A stretch of DNA of 64,000 bases from Chytriomyces cf. hyalinus JEL632. Taxonomy: Eukaryota > Chytridiomycota > Chytridiomycetes > Chytridiales > Chytriomycetaceae. Both the position numbers and the translations under genes were made by a program. How positions within the stretch are numbered: the stretch's first letter is position 1; the number at the start of each line of letters is the position of its first letter. Below, one piece after another: positions 1 through 11,888 of this stretch. The notes below the pieces were generated by a model, which ran no database searches, was not told the DNA's origin, and saw only the letters and a list, made by a program, of their open reading frames with translations. Location of the stretch: NCBI GenBank assembly GCA_025435555.1, contig JAIWWG010000001.1, forward strand, positions 558,001 to 622,000. The letters are read 5' to 3'.

Positions 1-2591
1 GTCCATGTTCGATGTCTCCTCTTCGGTCTGTTTAGCTCAAATCAAAACTTACGCGACCTGTTGTGACGGCGATTGGGAAATTACCCGACAAGCAGCTATT
101 TACCTCAGTGAATCCGCTGAAAAGTGACCAGCGGAAGGTGAATGATTCCTTTTCGTCGTTTTTCTTTGCGAAATCGATCTGATGCTTCGTTTTATTTTAT
201 TTTGGCCACAGATTGGACTCGAAATGTACCTGCAACGCATAATGCACGCCGCTCCTGATTCCGGAGATTTACTGGATTTTCTTACAAACAGCGTCAGTTT
301 TGCATCAGGTTCAATACCGAATCTGGCATCTGGCGGAAATGGTGGTAGCTCAGAAGCAGGAGATATTGATGGATTGCTTGGATCTTCCATTGATGTCAGC
401 GTGCTGAAGGAAGGGTATCTGATGAAGCGCGGAAGTACATTTGGAGGCTGGAAGCCAAAGTACTTTAAATGCAAACCCTTCTTTTTGGACTTTGCAGATG
501 CGGTAACGAAAACGCGTCTTTTCTTGAGTTCATGGCTCCCCCCAATAACCCATTTTTCCTGAATGCAACAGCCACAACGAGACATTCTTTCAACAATTTC
601 TTTGAAGCATTGCCACGTCAGCCCGATTCGAAACACACCAAATGACGCCAAATCAGCCCACGGCTTCGTTCTTACTGAATTCTACAGAGAATTTTATCCT
701 GTCCCGTTGGATGTAACCCCAGAGGATAAGAAGATCTCCCATCGCCACGTTCTCGCAGCGGATGATGATGCGGAACGCGACGAATGGGTCGCCGTCCTAT
801 CGAAGCAAATCATTGATGCGCGCAATTTACAAGGAATTCCAGAAAAATCAATGAGCAGCCTTTTGCCAATGTCATCAGGGCCTGTGGACATTCATCGAGT
901 GTTGACAGCCAGCAGTCCGCGCACGTCGAAATCACATTCAACTCTTGTGGGTAATCCAACTCCCATTGCAGTGAGTGGAGGATCTCTTAGTAATGGCGGT
1001 GGAAGTGGTACTTCAGGGTTGGGAATGAATTCTGGATCGCATCCTGGGTTGGGTGCGCACCACTTTGCAACCACAACTGTAGCCGCAGGCGCCGTGAAGA
1101 ACTCTGTGGATGACAATGCACGAGCGATGCAGCAAAACCCTCGCCCGCTGCCAAAACTGTTTGCGAGTGTGGCCGCTCCCTTGGGAAAAGAAAACTCGCA
1201 GATCTCGGTCGGTGGCAACAGTCTCATGATGGGTGGTTCAAATTCTGCAGTAAAAGGATTGATGAATATGAGGAACGCGTTCGCAAAAAAGAAGATTGGC
1301 AATGGTTTGTAAAAAGTGCTGCCAAGTTTGTAGGTTTTTTAAAGGGTGTTCTTTCTTCCCAGAAAATGCCCCGCGTGCATCAGATCCGAGTCGGATCATA
1401 TTTGGTGCGACGCTCGATCATGCAATTGCGGTGTCTCGCATTAGTGATGACTTGGAACTGCCAGCAATTATATATCGGTGTCTAGAATATCTCGACCATG
1501 TTAAAGGTACGTCTTCAACCAGTGGTTTGAAAACCTCCCTGATCATTGACTTCATCTGTTTTTCTCCTTTTTAGCATCTCAAGAAGAAGGAATTTATCGG
1601 CTGTCCGGGTCTACGAACGCAATTCAGCAGCTCAAAATGCTTTTTAATTCGGAAGGGGACGTTGACTTGGTCAATTTAACGACGGAAACGTTTGACGCGC
1701 ACACAGTGTCTGGATTGCTAAAATTATACCTCAGAGAGCTCCCTTCTCCAGTCCTAACTGCGCATCTGCAGAAAGAGTTCTTTGGAATTACTGGTGAGTT
1801 GAAAATTAAGCTCAAAGTGGTCCTTTCCTCATCACCGTCGCTTTTGCTTTTTTTTTTTGTTTCCTCTTGATAGACTTTGATGATCGCAACGACCGCGTTC
1901 TTGAACTATCTCGCTTAGTGTCCCTGCTGCCGAAATCAAACTATACGCTTCTCGAAGTCCTAATATCACACCTCGTCTCCATCGTTCAAGCGTCAGAAAC
2001 AAACAAGATGACGGTCCGGAACGTTGGGATTGTATTCGCACCTACTCTTGGTGTTCCGGCACTGGTTTTCATTTTACTGCTGGCAGAATTTGATGAAGTC
2101 TTTTGCTGGCATGATGTGGAAGCTGGACGAGAGATGATGGACAAAATTTCGGCCATGAATCGGAGGAAGGCAGAAAAGCGAGATGCCGACCAGCTGCAAC
2201 AAGAGCAAGAGCGGCAAAAGCACGACCTAGAGCTTGATGAATTGCGCGACCGGCCGAAGCGCGAGGTTCTACCCGAATCATTACAACAACAGACAGACTC
2301 CAGCCCCGAGACGCAACAAGGCGAGCTTCATCTGGATCAAATTATTGATACGACGGATCAAGCCGGCACGCGGTTTGTTGTCAAACTTTTTTTTTTTTTT
2401 TTTTCGATTCTTTGTTTTTTCGTGGGTTTTCGGATGGTTTTGACCAGGGCTTTTGCTTTTTGGCGGACTTTCGTGTTCACAGGCTGTTTTCGCCCATACC
2501 CATGCTTCCGCCTGTCTCGCCAATCACAGTTATAGGAACGACAGAGCTCATGTCTGACAACGAGATACTCCGGCTCATGGATCTGAAATGA
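1..2591 (+). CDS. BEM3: Bem3-like PX-PH-RhoGAP GTPase-activating protein (5' partial)
   Basis: The product should stimulate GTP hydrolysis by a Cdc42/Rho GTPase at polarised membrane sites. Bases 1-35 are the tail of an intron. Exons read as 36-137, 212-502, 572-1304, 1363-1506, 1575-1793, 1874-2372 and 2483-2591, giving 698 residues in frame. Visible in order: the end of a PX domain (KLPDKQLFT, then SDQRK and LEMYLQRIM), a PH domain (EGYLMKRGSTFGGWKPKYF, then TISLKHCHV and ADDDAERDEWV), a Ser/Gly-rich linker, and a RhoGAP domain with the arginine-finger motif EEGIYRLSGS and NVGIVFAPTLG. The tail is Gln/Glu-rich and charged. PX-PH-RhoGAP in this order is the fungal Bem3 arrangement. The N-terminus lies off the left edge. 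Confidence 0.88.
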
Positions 2592-3046
2592 GACCCAACA
2601 ACTCCAAAACAAACATTCTTAAGCCTTCAAATTTATTATACGCCATTCACATTTTTTTCAAAGTTGAACATGGACAGTATGTGGTGGGGAAGGTCCTCAA
2701 CCGGTGTGAGCAATGGAACAGTAAACTGTCAATACTTGCCTCTCCCTCGCGTTAAATCTTGGCTGCATACATGAGAAGAGACTGGAGCAGAGAGAGGATA
2801 TAAAGAGAGAGGGAAAGAGGGAAAAGGCAGTATCATGTCATGCATTTTTTTATCGCGTGCTTTGTCCCACGATTTCTACTCACCGCAATTTTTCCAAAAC
2901 AAGGATTTTCTACTTGCCAGAAGCTTATCAAATCCTAAGTTCGACCCCGTCACTCAACACTACGCGTCATAAAAGGGCCAAAGGAAAGCCCAGAATGAAA
3001 GAAGCAAAAAAAAAGCAACTTATAAAATCCAGCACCCTGCAAACAC
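2592..3046. other. intergenic region between the RhoGAP and ABCA genes
   Basis: This stretch should hold the 3' UTR of the RhoGAP gene and the promoter of the ABCA gene. An A/G-rich run with GAGAG repeats lies near 2795-2825. I see no convincing gene in it. Confidence 0.5.
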
Positions 3047-6000
3047 ATGTCGGCCATCCCAGCACTCCTTTTGAAAAACCTTCGCATCAAACGGCGCAGA
3101 TTTTTCCCAGAGTTATGGACCTCAACGCTTGTCCCGTTCCTTGTCACGTTCCTCGTTGCGCAATTCGTCGTGCAAGGCGGGTTTTCTGCAACGCATAAAT
3201 CACAAGACGATGTGTACGACCCTACCAACTTGGGTCTGTATTTCCCGGTCGGACTGCCGTATGGAAAGCTGGTCGTGGCGGATCTTTCGCCACGGAAAGT
3301 CAGTCTGGATGTGTTCATTGGTAATCTCAGGTTTCCTACCGGCGTGAAAGCGGCGGACGCTGTTGTCAAGCTCTCAAGCAAGAAGGAGATTGTGGACTAT
3401 TGCGCGGCTTCAAAAAATGCATGCGTCGGGGCGGTAGTTTTTACAGATTCTCCAACGGTCGGCGACAGCAGCAGCGCATCCCAGTGGAAATACACATTGA
3501 TGGTAGACACGGATGAAGTAGCCAAGAAAAGGTGAACAAAAAATTAACCCACGATTTTTGGGTTGGGTTGTTCAACGCTTGGTAACTAACAATTTCCTTT
3601 TCCAGAGATAGAGATGAAGGAGCGCCCACAACAGACCGGGTTCTTCCCTACCTTCAAAAGGCGGTTGATCGGGCAATCATGTTGACGTACCCTTCCATCA
3701 CGAGTGCAGAAATCAACGACCAGAAGTCTTCCATTCGCACGTTTTCCTCTCAAACCGTCAAAATTGCACAACTGCAGTCCCTGATTAGAACCTGGGGGTC
3801 TGCCATGTATCTGACACTCTTTGGTGGAATCATTTACAATTATTTGCAAGGGACTGCTCTTGAAAAAGAGTCGCGCCTGAAGGAAAGCATGCTGATGATG
3901 GTGAGTTCAGAACATGCGGATCCGCAAAGACTAATGTATATTTCTATCCCGTGACATCAGGGTCTTACCAATGTCGAGTACACAGCCAGTTGGTTTTTAA
4001 CTAGTTTTATCCAGTGCTTTGCGGCGTGGGTTGGGTTTGCAGCCATATTCCGGGCAATTGCACTTACCGACGTACCGTACGCTCAGTTGGTTGGCTTCTC
4101 TCTACTGACTGGATTCTCAGCTTTATGCTTCGCACATGTCCTGAGTGCGTTCTTGTCAAATGCAAGAACTGGCCCTGGAATTGGACTTGTCATCGTTTTA
4201 GTGATTGTTGTCGCTTTCACTGTGATCCTCAACAAGATTTCATTCGGAGTTCTTGGACTGTCTGTTCTGGCCTTCTTTCTCGCTCCTGCAGCATGGTGGG
4301 TTGGGCTCACTGGCATGGCGCAATCGATGCTCCCATCCAACCTCGTCGAAGACAAAGTAGCTGGTATCAGCTTCACGAGTGCATGTGTCTTAACGGCAGC
4401 ACAGTGCGTGTTTTACATCTGCCTTGGTTGGTACCTTTCGGAAGTTGTTCCGCAACCATGGGGATCTCCAAGATCGCCCTTCTTCTTGTTCCAATTGTCG
4501 TATTGGAGACCAAAATCATCTACGCTTAGGAATGGGTACGTTTCCATGGAAAATCAAGATCTCATCAGCGAGCCGCTGCCAAGGGGCGCGTCGGAAGACA
4601 TTGGCATCTCGTTCCGGAACCTAACAAAAACGTTCAAGCACCCAATCACGGGCGCCGTACAAACGGCGGTTGGTAACTTCACGATGGACATCCAAAAAGG
4701 ATCTGTGCTGGGACTATTAGGAAGAAACGGAGCGGGAAAAACAAGTAAATGCTGTTTAACCTCACTTGCCAAAAACCATACTGACTTCTCAAATTTAGCC
4801 ATCATTTCCATGTTGACCGGACTGTTGCCGTGCACATCTGGAGATGCAATTGTTGAAGGAGCCTCTATCCTAACTGGCGGCGCAAGGAAGCGCGGGGTTC
4901 TCGGCGTGTGCCCTCAGCTTGACACAATTTTCCCGACATTGACTGTCTTTGAAACGCTGCAACTGTTTGCAAGAATTAAGCGTGTGCCGCTACACGATCT
5001 CTCGAACCAAATCAATTCGATCCTCGAGTCTACAGGTCTTACTGAAAAGCGCAACGAACTTGCAGCGAATCTGTCGGGAGGCCAAAAACGCCGCATGCTG
5101 GTTGCGGTCGCGTTCATTGGAGATTCTCGCATTGTCATTCTGGATGAAATGTCTTCTGGTGTGGACCCTGTGTCCCGGCGAGCACTTTGGGAGGTGGTCA
5201 ACAAGAACAAGGCTGGTCGCACCATTATTCTGACTACGCACTTTTTGGATGAAGCTGAGGCGCTTTCAGACCGTATCGCTATCATTGCCGATGGGAAGCT
5301 CAAGTGCGTAGGAAGTTCCATGTTCTTGAAAAATAAGTTTGGCGCTGGCTACAACCTCAGCATTATGCTCAAAAACACTGTCGTCAACCAGCAAATTCTG
5401 GATAAAATCACACGCACCGTTCAAAAACACGCACCGGATGCCGAAGTAGTCAGCTCAGCCGGATCCGAGATTCAATTCCACTTGTCCGAAGAACATGCTT
5501 CGCAGTTTAGCAGTTTGATCAAACAGTTGGAAATGCTGCCCCAAATTGAAACATTTGGTTTATCGGTGACGACTCTCGACGAAGTCTTTATGCGCGCCAA
5601 CCTTCACGACGACCTGAGTAGCTTGGGCAGTATGGGCGCAGTAACCGCTGTCCCCAAATCTGTCGAGAACATCCAACTCAGAGCTGGCTCCTCCACTGGG
5701 AGACCATCGTTTTTTAGTCAAACAGCAATCATGGTCCAAAAAACAGCAAAAGCGGCAATGCGGGATCGATTTGTTTTTGGATGCAGAATTCTTCTTCCGA
5801 TTCTCGCAGCAGGTAACCAAGAGCGTATTTATTCCAATTTCCACAAAGATTTCTTATTCTCTCTCCTTCTTCCATCGTTTAAGTCCTTTCGGCCTACATC
5901 ATGCGCGAGGACAGCAGCTTTGAAACATGCTCGTTTGTGAAGGCAGACGAATCGCCGCAGCTCGTTTCTCTCTTCTCGAGAGGATTGTACGTGTACCCGC

Positions 6001-8189
6001 AGTCGCTTGTTGATCCTGTGTCCAGCTTGCTGGATGGAAAAGCCAAGGTTACTGGCTTGGCAGATATCGGGGCTCGCGAAGCTTTCATCAACACGTTTAA
6101 ATCTGGGATAATACCTCCATTTTTCAGTGCTGAGTCTCCCTTGTCAACAACAGTCATTCTTTCCTCTGTGGCTGGCGATGATCAATTGGCTGTGGCGCTC
6201 CAGTCGGTTGCCACAAACTTATTTCTGCAAACAAAATTGCAGCGAGGCCCTGGGCTCCTCGTCAATGCATCCATTGAATACCTTCCCGGTCCACCGACAA
6301 TTGACTGGAACTTCCAACCGCTGGACCAAGTGTACATGCTACTGGCGATGCTGATGTTCTGTCTCCCTGGTCTGCTGGGTTCCAAGTCCCTGATCGCAGA
6401 GAGAGTTTCTGGAGCCAAATACCAACAATATGTTTCAGGTCTTCGCATTCCATCGTATTGGTTTGGTCAAGCTATCTTTGACGGGCTTTTGGTTTTGGTT
6501 GTGTGCTTGGTTTGCACTTCGGTGTTCTTCATTGCGAAAACTCCAAACATGACGGGGAATTTCGTGTGGTTGTTTGCTTCTTTCACTGCCTACGGGTGGG
6601 CGTCATTGTCTATGGGATACATTCGATCCTTTTCGGCCGTCACAGTGTCCAGCTCTTTGACTTCGATCCTTGCCTTCTACTTCGCCGTTGGGTTTTACAT
6701 GTACTTCACCTTTCTGGTGCAAGTAGTTATCCTACCGAACGAATTACCCAGTGGAAGCTCTATTGTAACCATTGTAGGGATAGTCATGGCTGTGCTATGT
6801 CCTCCTGTCGGATTGTTTTGGTCCCACTTCATTTACACGAACGCGCTCAATTTTCGATGCACGTCCATCGCGGAAGTCACACAACTCCTCAGCATCAGCC
6901 AAGACATTTGGAAGCCGATCACAGCCATGTTTGGGCAAAGCGTGCTCTTTTTTGTGATTACGCTCTTGTTGGATGTGTTTGACAAGAACCCTGGAGGGAA
7001 TGTTCGACAAACGTTGAAACGCCGTGGGTGCTTCCGTTTCCGCAGCAAAAAGAATGCGCCTAAGGAATTTACGGCCGTTGCGAGGGAGTATCACGACGAG
7101 GATGTGATCAAAGAAGAGCACACCCTGAAAGTTCCCGTTGTCGGCGATGGGGCATTGGTTTTGCGGCATATCAATAAGAAATATGGCACCAACGAAGCGG
7201 TCAAGAAGCTGTCTCTTACTGTTGAAAAAGGGTGAGGAAAATTTTGGCCATTCTTTTTCTTCATTTCTTTCTTCGCTAATTTTCGGACTTTTTGCAGGAC
7301 ATGCTTCGCACTTTTGGGTTCAAACGGTTGCGGAAAGTCGTCCACATTCGACATGATTTGCGGCAAAAAGAAGCCTACCGCTGGCTCTGCGTTTGTAAAC
7401 GGATTCAACGTGTTGACCCAGATCCATAGTGTGCATCAGCACATGGGATACTGCCCACAATTCGATGCGCTCCAAGAAAACCTGTCAGTGAAGGAAACCA
7501 TTACTCTCTATGGCCAAATCAAGGGCATCCCCAGAACCGAGCTACCCTCCATAGTCGAAAATCTCATGGCTTGCCTCGACCTAACGCCTCATCAAGACAA
7601 ATACATTATGCATCTATCTGGCGGAAACAAGCGTAAAACTTCCGCGGCAGTTGCGTTGATTGGAACTCCGCCAGTCATTCTGCTGGATGAACCTTCCACT
7701 GGGATGGACGCCCTTTCGAAACGGCGCATGTGGGACGTGATAACTTCCCTGAGAGAAAACCACGCCGTTGTCCTCACAACACACAGCATGGAAGAAGCTG
7801 AATCTGTGTCGAACCGAATGGCAATCATGTCGCATGGCCAGTTAAGATGCATTGGAACCATGCATCACCTCCGCAAGAAGTTTGCATCCGATTACGAGAT
7901 TGACTTGGTGCTTGTCGACTCACGCACGGACGTGAGAAACCTGGGTCTTGCTGTCAAGGAAGTGGCTGTGAGTCCAATTGATTTGTGCAAAGTGCGTTTG
8001 AAGGTGGAGAATATTGTCCACGCGAGAGGCTCGAATTTGGCTGAATTGTTTGACCAATGCGAGGCATTGAAGCGGGGTGGGTGGATTGTGGAGTACCGGA
8101 TTTCTCCAGCGTCGCTGGAACAAATCTTTATGGATGTCATTAAGGAGGCAGAGCTGACACGCGAAATGAGTGCATTTATTCCCTCATGA
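3047..8189 (+). CDS. ABCA-type full ABC transporter
   Basis: This is a lipid-type ABC exporter of the ABCA subfamily with the full TMD-NBD-TMD-NBD layout. Exons 3047-3531, 3606-3900, 3961-4744, 4799-5812, 5884-7231 and 7298-8189 give 1605 residues. An N-terminal membrane segment is followed by a large hydrophilic loop and a membrane block. NBD1 has Walker A GRNGAGKTT completed across the intron at 4745-4798, Q-loop CPQLD, signature LSGGQKRRM, Walker B IVILDEM and H-loop LTTHFLDEAE. A second loop and membrane block lead to NBD2 with GSNGCGKSS, CPQFD, LSGGNKRKT, VILLDEPSTGMD and LTTHSMEEAE. NBD1 has Met after the catalytic Glu and Ser-Ser where NBD2 has Pro-Ser-Thr, so the two sites may not be equal. 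The substrate cannot be told from sequence. Confidence 0.93.
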
Positions 8190-8276
8190 GCCAGTATAGG
8201 GATTCCTTTGAGTTTAAGGGGTTGCTGGCAGTAAAAACAGAAGTTAATTGTGTTAATACATATAATATTGATACTT

Positions 8277-9816
8277 TTAATTGTTATCAGCATCCGCATT
8301 CAAGGCGGCAATGATGTTCCCAATCGGAATCGTCGCAGTGTTTGGAAACCTTGCAGCGCCACCCACAGTAGGAATACTGTTGTTGCACACGGCCCCATCG
8401 TAATCGCAGTTTAGCTTGCCTGACAACACCTTTCGAAACGCGCTCAACGGGCAAACTACGTCTGGACAACCCGGCAGTAACTGCGCCACTTCTCCAACCA
8501 ATACGCGGACTGCCTTCTCACTGGAACCGCAGTCAAGCAGCTCAAACATCACGTTAGCAGAAAATGGTGAGAATCTGGCCGACCGAAATGTGCGACTTTG
8601 GATCCCGTCTACCGTCATGTTTGGTGACAATGGGGCACCGTTTCGAAACAGTCTCAGGCCAACAATGAGAGGCGCAATCGTTTCAGCGTGGGCAAACTTG
8701 AACGTTGCTTTTGGAGCCGTGTCCGGATTCGAGATCATAGCGGCAATGTCCTTTTCCAGAGTCGTCAGTAACGAGCAGCCGAGCTTGTCGTTGATAGCCA
8801 ATCCTTATCCTTTCACCGTGTTGAAGCTCAAGTCACTCGAAAAGTCGGCCAGCTGAAAGTCAGCTTCAGTGAATACCGAGCAGAAGCGATTTTGGACTCC
8901 TTGGAGAGTGTTGCCGAACGAGCAAAGGTCGAACATTGTCTTCACTTGCGTAGCAGCTAAGCTGTCAACACCAATCATCTTGGCGATTCTCTTTGCAATC
9001 GCGGGATATTTTGTAGCAATAAAGGTGTCGTCAGCTTGGTTGGTTTGATTCTTTTGTACAGCAGAATCCTTTAGGTACGTGGAGCACGAGTCGAAAGGGC
9101 GCAAATCAGAGTCCAATGGTCGTGGGACAACGTTGAACATGGAACGGACAGCCATGAATCCTGCATCGCCGGTCAAGAGCCCAGAAATAAACGATTGACC
9201 ACTTGAAAGCGCGCGAGAAACATTTGTGGCTTGCCAGTCGATACGGGAAGGATCAGAAATCAAAGTAGCGTAGCGGGAAGCCACGCGTTGCCCGAGTTGG
9301 ACGTGGTCTTGTCTTCCTTGTCCAGACAAAAGCCCAGCTTGAGCAGGACTGCATGGTAATGTAAAGTTGGACAGAAAGGAAAACTTTGGGTTGGTGACAT
9401 TTTTGGCAGTCTAGGCTGATTGAAACGCGGTCATGGTTTTCAAGTTTCCTATCGATAACGCGTAAGGAGCATTCAAAAAATTGATGCTTCTTGGTGAAAG
9501 TACCTGCAGTTGGGTTTCTCGTTCCATGCCTTGCCACCATTTGAATTTGGATGACTGAGCATTTTGCATCCTGAGGGGCGGCATCAACGTAGCGGGACTT
9601 TGACCCAATCTCGATCAGTGATGGCACCGTTGACGAAAAGGGCAAGTGGTCATCAACGATGGGAACATCGAGCGGGAAAGACTGGCCTTGAATCAGCGCA
9701 ACGGCTGGAGTGCTGGTAGGAAGAGGGGCCTTGGTTTGGGTTGGGTTGGGGTCTTCACAGCCGGCAGTGGCCATATGTGCGAAGAGCACAAGCAGGAGGA
9801 TGGATAGGGCAGTCAT
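8277..9816 (-). pseudogene. MINPP1-type histidine acid phosphatase with two in-frame stops
   Basis: The family (multiple inositol polyphosphate phosphatase) removes phosphates from inositol polyphosphates in the secretory pathway. The first ATG, at 9816, opens a signal peptide (MTALSILLLVLFAHMATA). The catalytic motif RHGTRNPT and the late FAHAET motif are both present, as is the GQGRQDHVQL block after the first motif. A 55-base intron (9503-9449) restores the family frame. In that frame a TAG lies at 9413-9411, just before a TAKNVTNP segment, and a TAA at 8807-8805 sits where the family reads KGYG followed by IN. Without the stops the reading frame has 494 codons, the normal family length. 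The remaining sequence is well kept, so this is either a very young pseudogene, a gene read through at stops, or an assembly error. A weak alternative donor (GTTATC) could avoid the TAG but not the TAA. Confidence 0.75.
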
Positions 9817-10113
9817 GGTGGTGGTTCTTCGAGAGAAATATTTGGTGCGATTTGTGGTGATCGATGTCAATCAATTTTTAGTCGCTTTATTTCTTGTTAC
9901 GATTATAAGGTTACCTTGCTTGTTAAACGAGACCAGAAACGATAAATGCCAATGTTGGCCATGGATGAAAGATCGAACGGACGAGCGCTCCACGGCTGTT
10001 TGCCTGTTGTCCCGAGAGTCTGATCATCGGCTCCAGGCACGCGTTCTTGATCCATGGGCACGCTCTTTTTGATCGTGATTGATAATACATACATACAGAT
10101 GTGCCTTGCTTCT

Positions 10114-11208
10114 TTATTTCTTGCTTTTGGATGGCGTCCTGTTCACCCCACCACTGCTTCCACCTCCACCAAGAAGAATGGGAGGTGGGCCGTCATCATC
10201 GCTTTGAGACAGATTTTCCAAAGGACTTTCCATGCGCATTCTCTTGGACGCATTTTTTTGCGTCGGTGTGCCGTCGTTGGAAGGAGAGGACGCCATTCTT
10301 TTGAAATCTGGGTTTCATGCGACACGTAAGAAACAAATAAGTAAAAATAAAATAGCAAGCGAACCGTTCTCGGTCGAATCTTCCACGAGTATTGGCTTTC
10401 TATCCTTCAGTAAGCTCAAATTCGATTCAGCCACTTCAAGAGAAGCCATTAGCTCGCGAATTTTGCGTTTCTTCATGTTGAGAATGTCCTTGAACCGCTT
10501 GTACAAGTCCACTTCATACTGCTCCTGTTTCTCTGACGACCATTCATCGAAGGCCTGTTTCAGCTGGTTCAAGTCTCTTGTCATGATTGATTTCGTTGTC
10601 GCCGCCGCGGTGATTTTCGTCTGCCAAGAATGAATGGTTTGGTCAGCTTCGTGGCGCACAAAATGTGAAGCAAGGGCCCACTGAACCTTCATTGTAATGC
10701 GATCCTCGATCAAGTACTTCATCAGCGTCGTTGAAACTTGAGCGTAAGACTGCGCATGCGATTTCAACGGGATGGATAGAATCTCAAATTCAATGTCCTG
10801 AGCGCCGGTCGGAAAAACCTTGAGAAAAAGCCTTGGAGAAACAATAAGAAAAAGGCAGTTGTTTCGGCGAATGCATGACCCTTTTCACCTCTTCTCTTCA
10901 GTGTTGACTGAGCATTCAGTCTGGCGCCCTTTCGCGTCCACCGAACCAGCAAGTGTATTCCGAATCAGCTGCATGAAGTCCTCGTACTGCTCCGCGTATC
11001 CTACGCTGGATGAAGCCTCGAGGATGTTCCTGTGTGTGGCTGTTGAGTGAATACATGAGTTGAGGTGTCTTTTGATGGAAAGACGTCTCGCACCAGAGCC
11101 CGTCCATACGCGTTGGTCGGATGCCGAGAGGACTGTTGCCCGGACAGACCCGCTGATGGCGTCGACTTCGCTCTGGATAATAAACTCGGGGATGGAGAGG
11201 ATTTCCAT
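10114..11208 (-). CDS. XRCC4: XRCC4/Lif1-like non-homologous end-joining factor
   Basis: XRCC4 forms a dimer that binds DNA ligase IV and supports double-strand break rejoining in the nucleus. Exons 11208-10889, 10831-10365 and 10307-10114 give 326 residues, close to human XRCC4 (336). The N-terminal head shows a beta-rich stretch ending in RVWTGS. The coiled-coil stalk carries VDLYKRFKDILNMKKRKIR, closely matching the ligase IV-binding helix of animal XRCC4. The tail is Ser/Pro/Lys-rich with a poly-Gly patch and a basic end, as expected for the flexible C-terminus. The start is the first ATG in frame; one more short upstream exon is possible. A 54-base in-frame segment near 11093-11040 could also be an intron. 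It is transcribed towards the phosphatase gene. Confidence 0.8.
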
Positions 11209-11888
11209 CTTTGCGCAAATAAAATCATCTGCACGCAATTTGGCTTTGACATCTCATGAGTCTTGAGGAGGTTGTTGCGGCGGATCTTGTTCGAACGAAG
11301 AAATGGACACGTGCAGAAGTGGTGGAAAGTGCAGACGGGACCAGGTTGATCCAGTGCTGGGGTAACGAGAGACGGTGCATTGTCCGGGCTGTGTCAACCA
11401 CCCATGAATGGACTTTTGAGAGGTGCAGCTGCATGCATTCTCCCCATCTTCTTGTTTATCTTCTCACTTTCTGTTCTGTCTTTCTCGTTTCTCTGTTTCG
11501 CCTTGCCTGCGTTCTCACGTTCGCTTATTCCTCTTCTCCTCTATGATCGTCCCAGCCTAAAAGCAGACATTTCCGCATCAAAGCACATGTCCGGCGAAGG
11601 CACTGATGGGTGAGAAGCCGGGCCCAGTATGGTCTCTGTTGCTGATGCCGGTCTCTCGCCGCAGACTCGTCGTCGCAATTGTGTCCGACACTCTCGACAT
11701 TGTGTACTACTCCATCAGCGACCTCCTGCACTCGGAGCAGACGTTGTAACTTAAAGTATAAATAAACGGGAAATAATGCATGCAAGCATTGACATGTTGG
11801 GCGGGACAAGGGGTCAAATAATTTGCATCTCAAAAACCAAAGTTGCCAAGCCAAGCCTGCGAAATATTCCCAACACACACACACACAT
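11209..11888. promoter_or_regulatory. divergent upstream region of XRCC4 and the MPE-RRM gene
   Basis: The stretch separates two head-to-head genes and includes a strongly pyrimidine-rich run on the plus strand (about 11440-11545) and a CA dinucleotide run just before 11889. No defined operator could be recognised. The small ORF at 11587 lies inside it. Confidence 0.35.
11587..11749 (+). CDS. very small spliced ORF, faintly MOZART1-like
   Basis: ATG at 11587, a 55-base intron (11610-11664) and a stop at 11749 give a 35-residue peptide. The second exon reads VSDTLDIVYYSISDLLHS, which resembles the first helix of MOZART1 (gamma-tubulin complex recruiter). The second helix expected in that family is not found downstream, so the match may be chance or the gene may be truncated or have a missed exon. 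It lies in the shared upstream region of XRCC4 (minus) and the phosphoesterase-RRM gene (plus). Confidence 0.3.

Noticed and set aside
8277-9816. Stop-codon reassignment as the explanation for the phosphatase stops
   Set aside because: Many other genes in the window terminate at TAA, TAG or TGA at the expected family ends, so a global code change does not fit.
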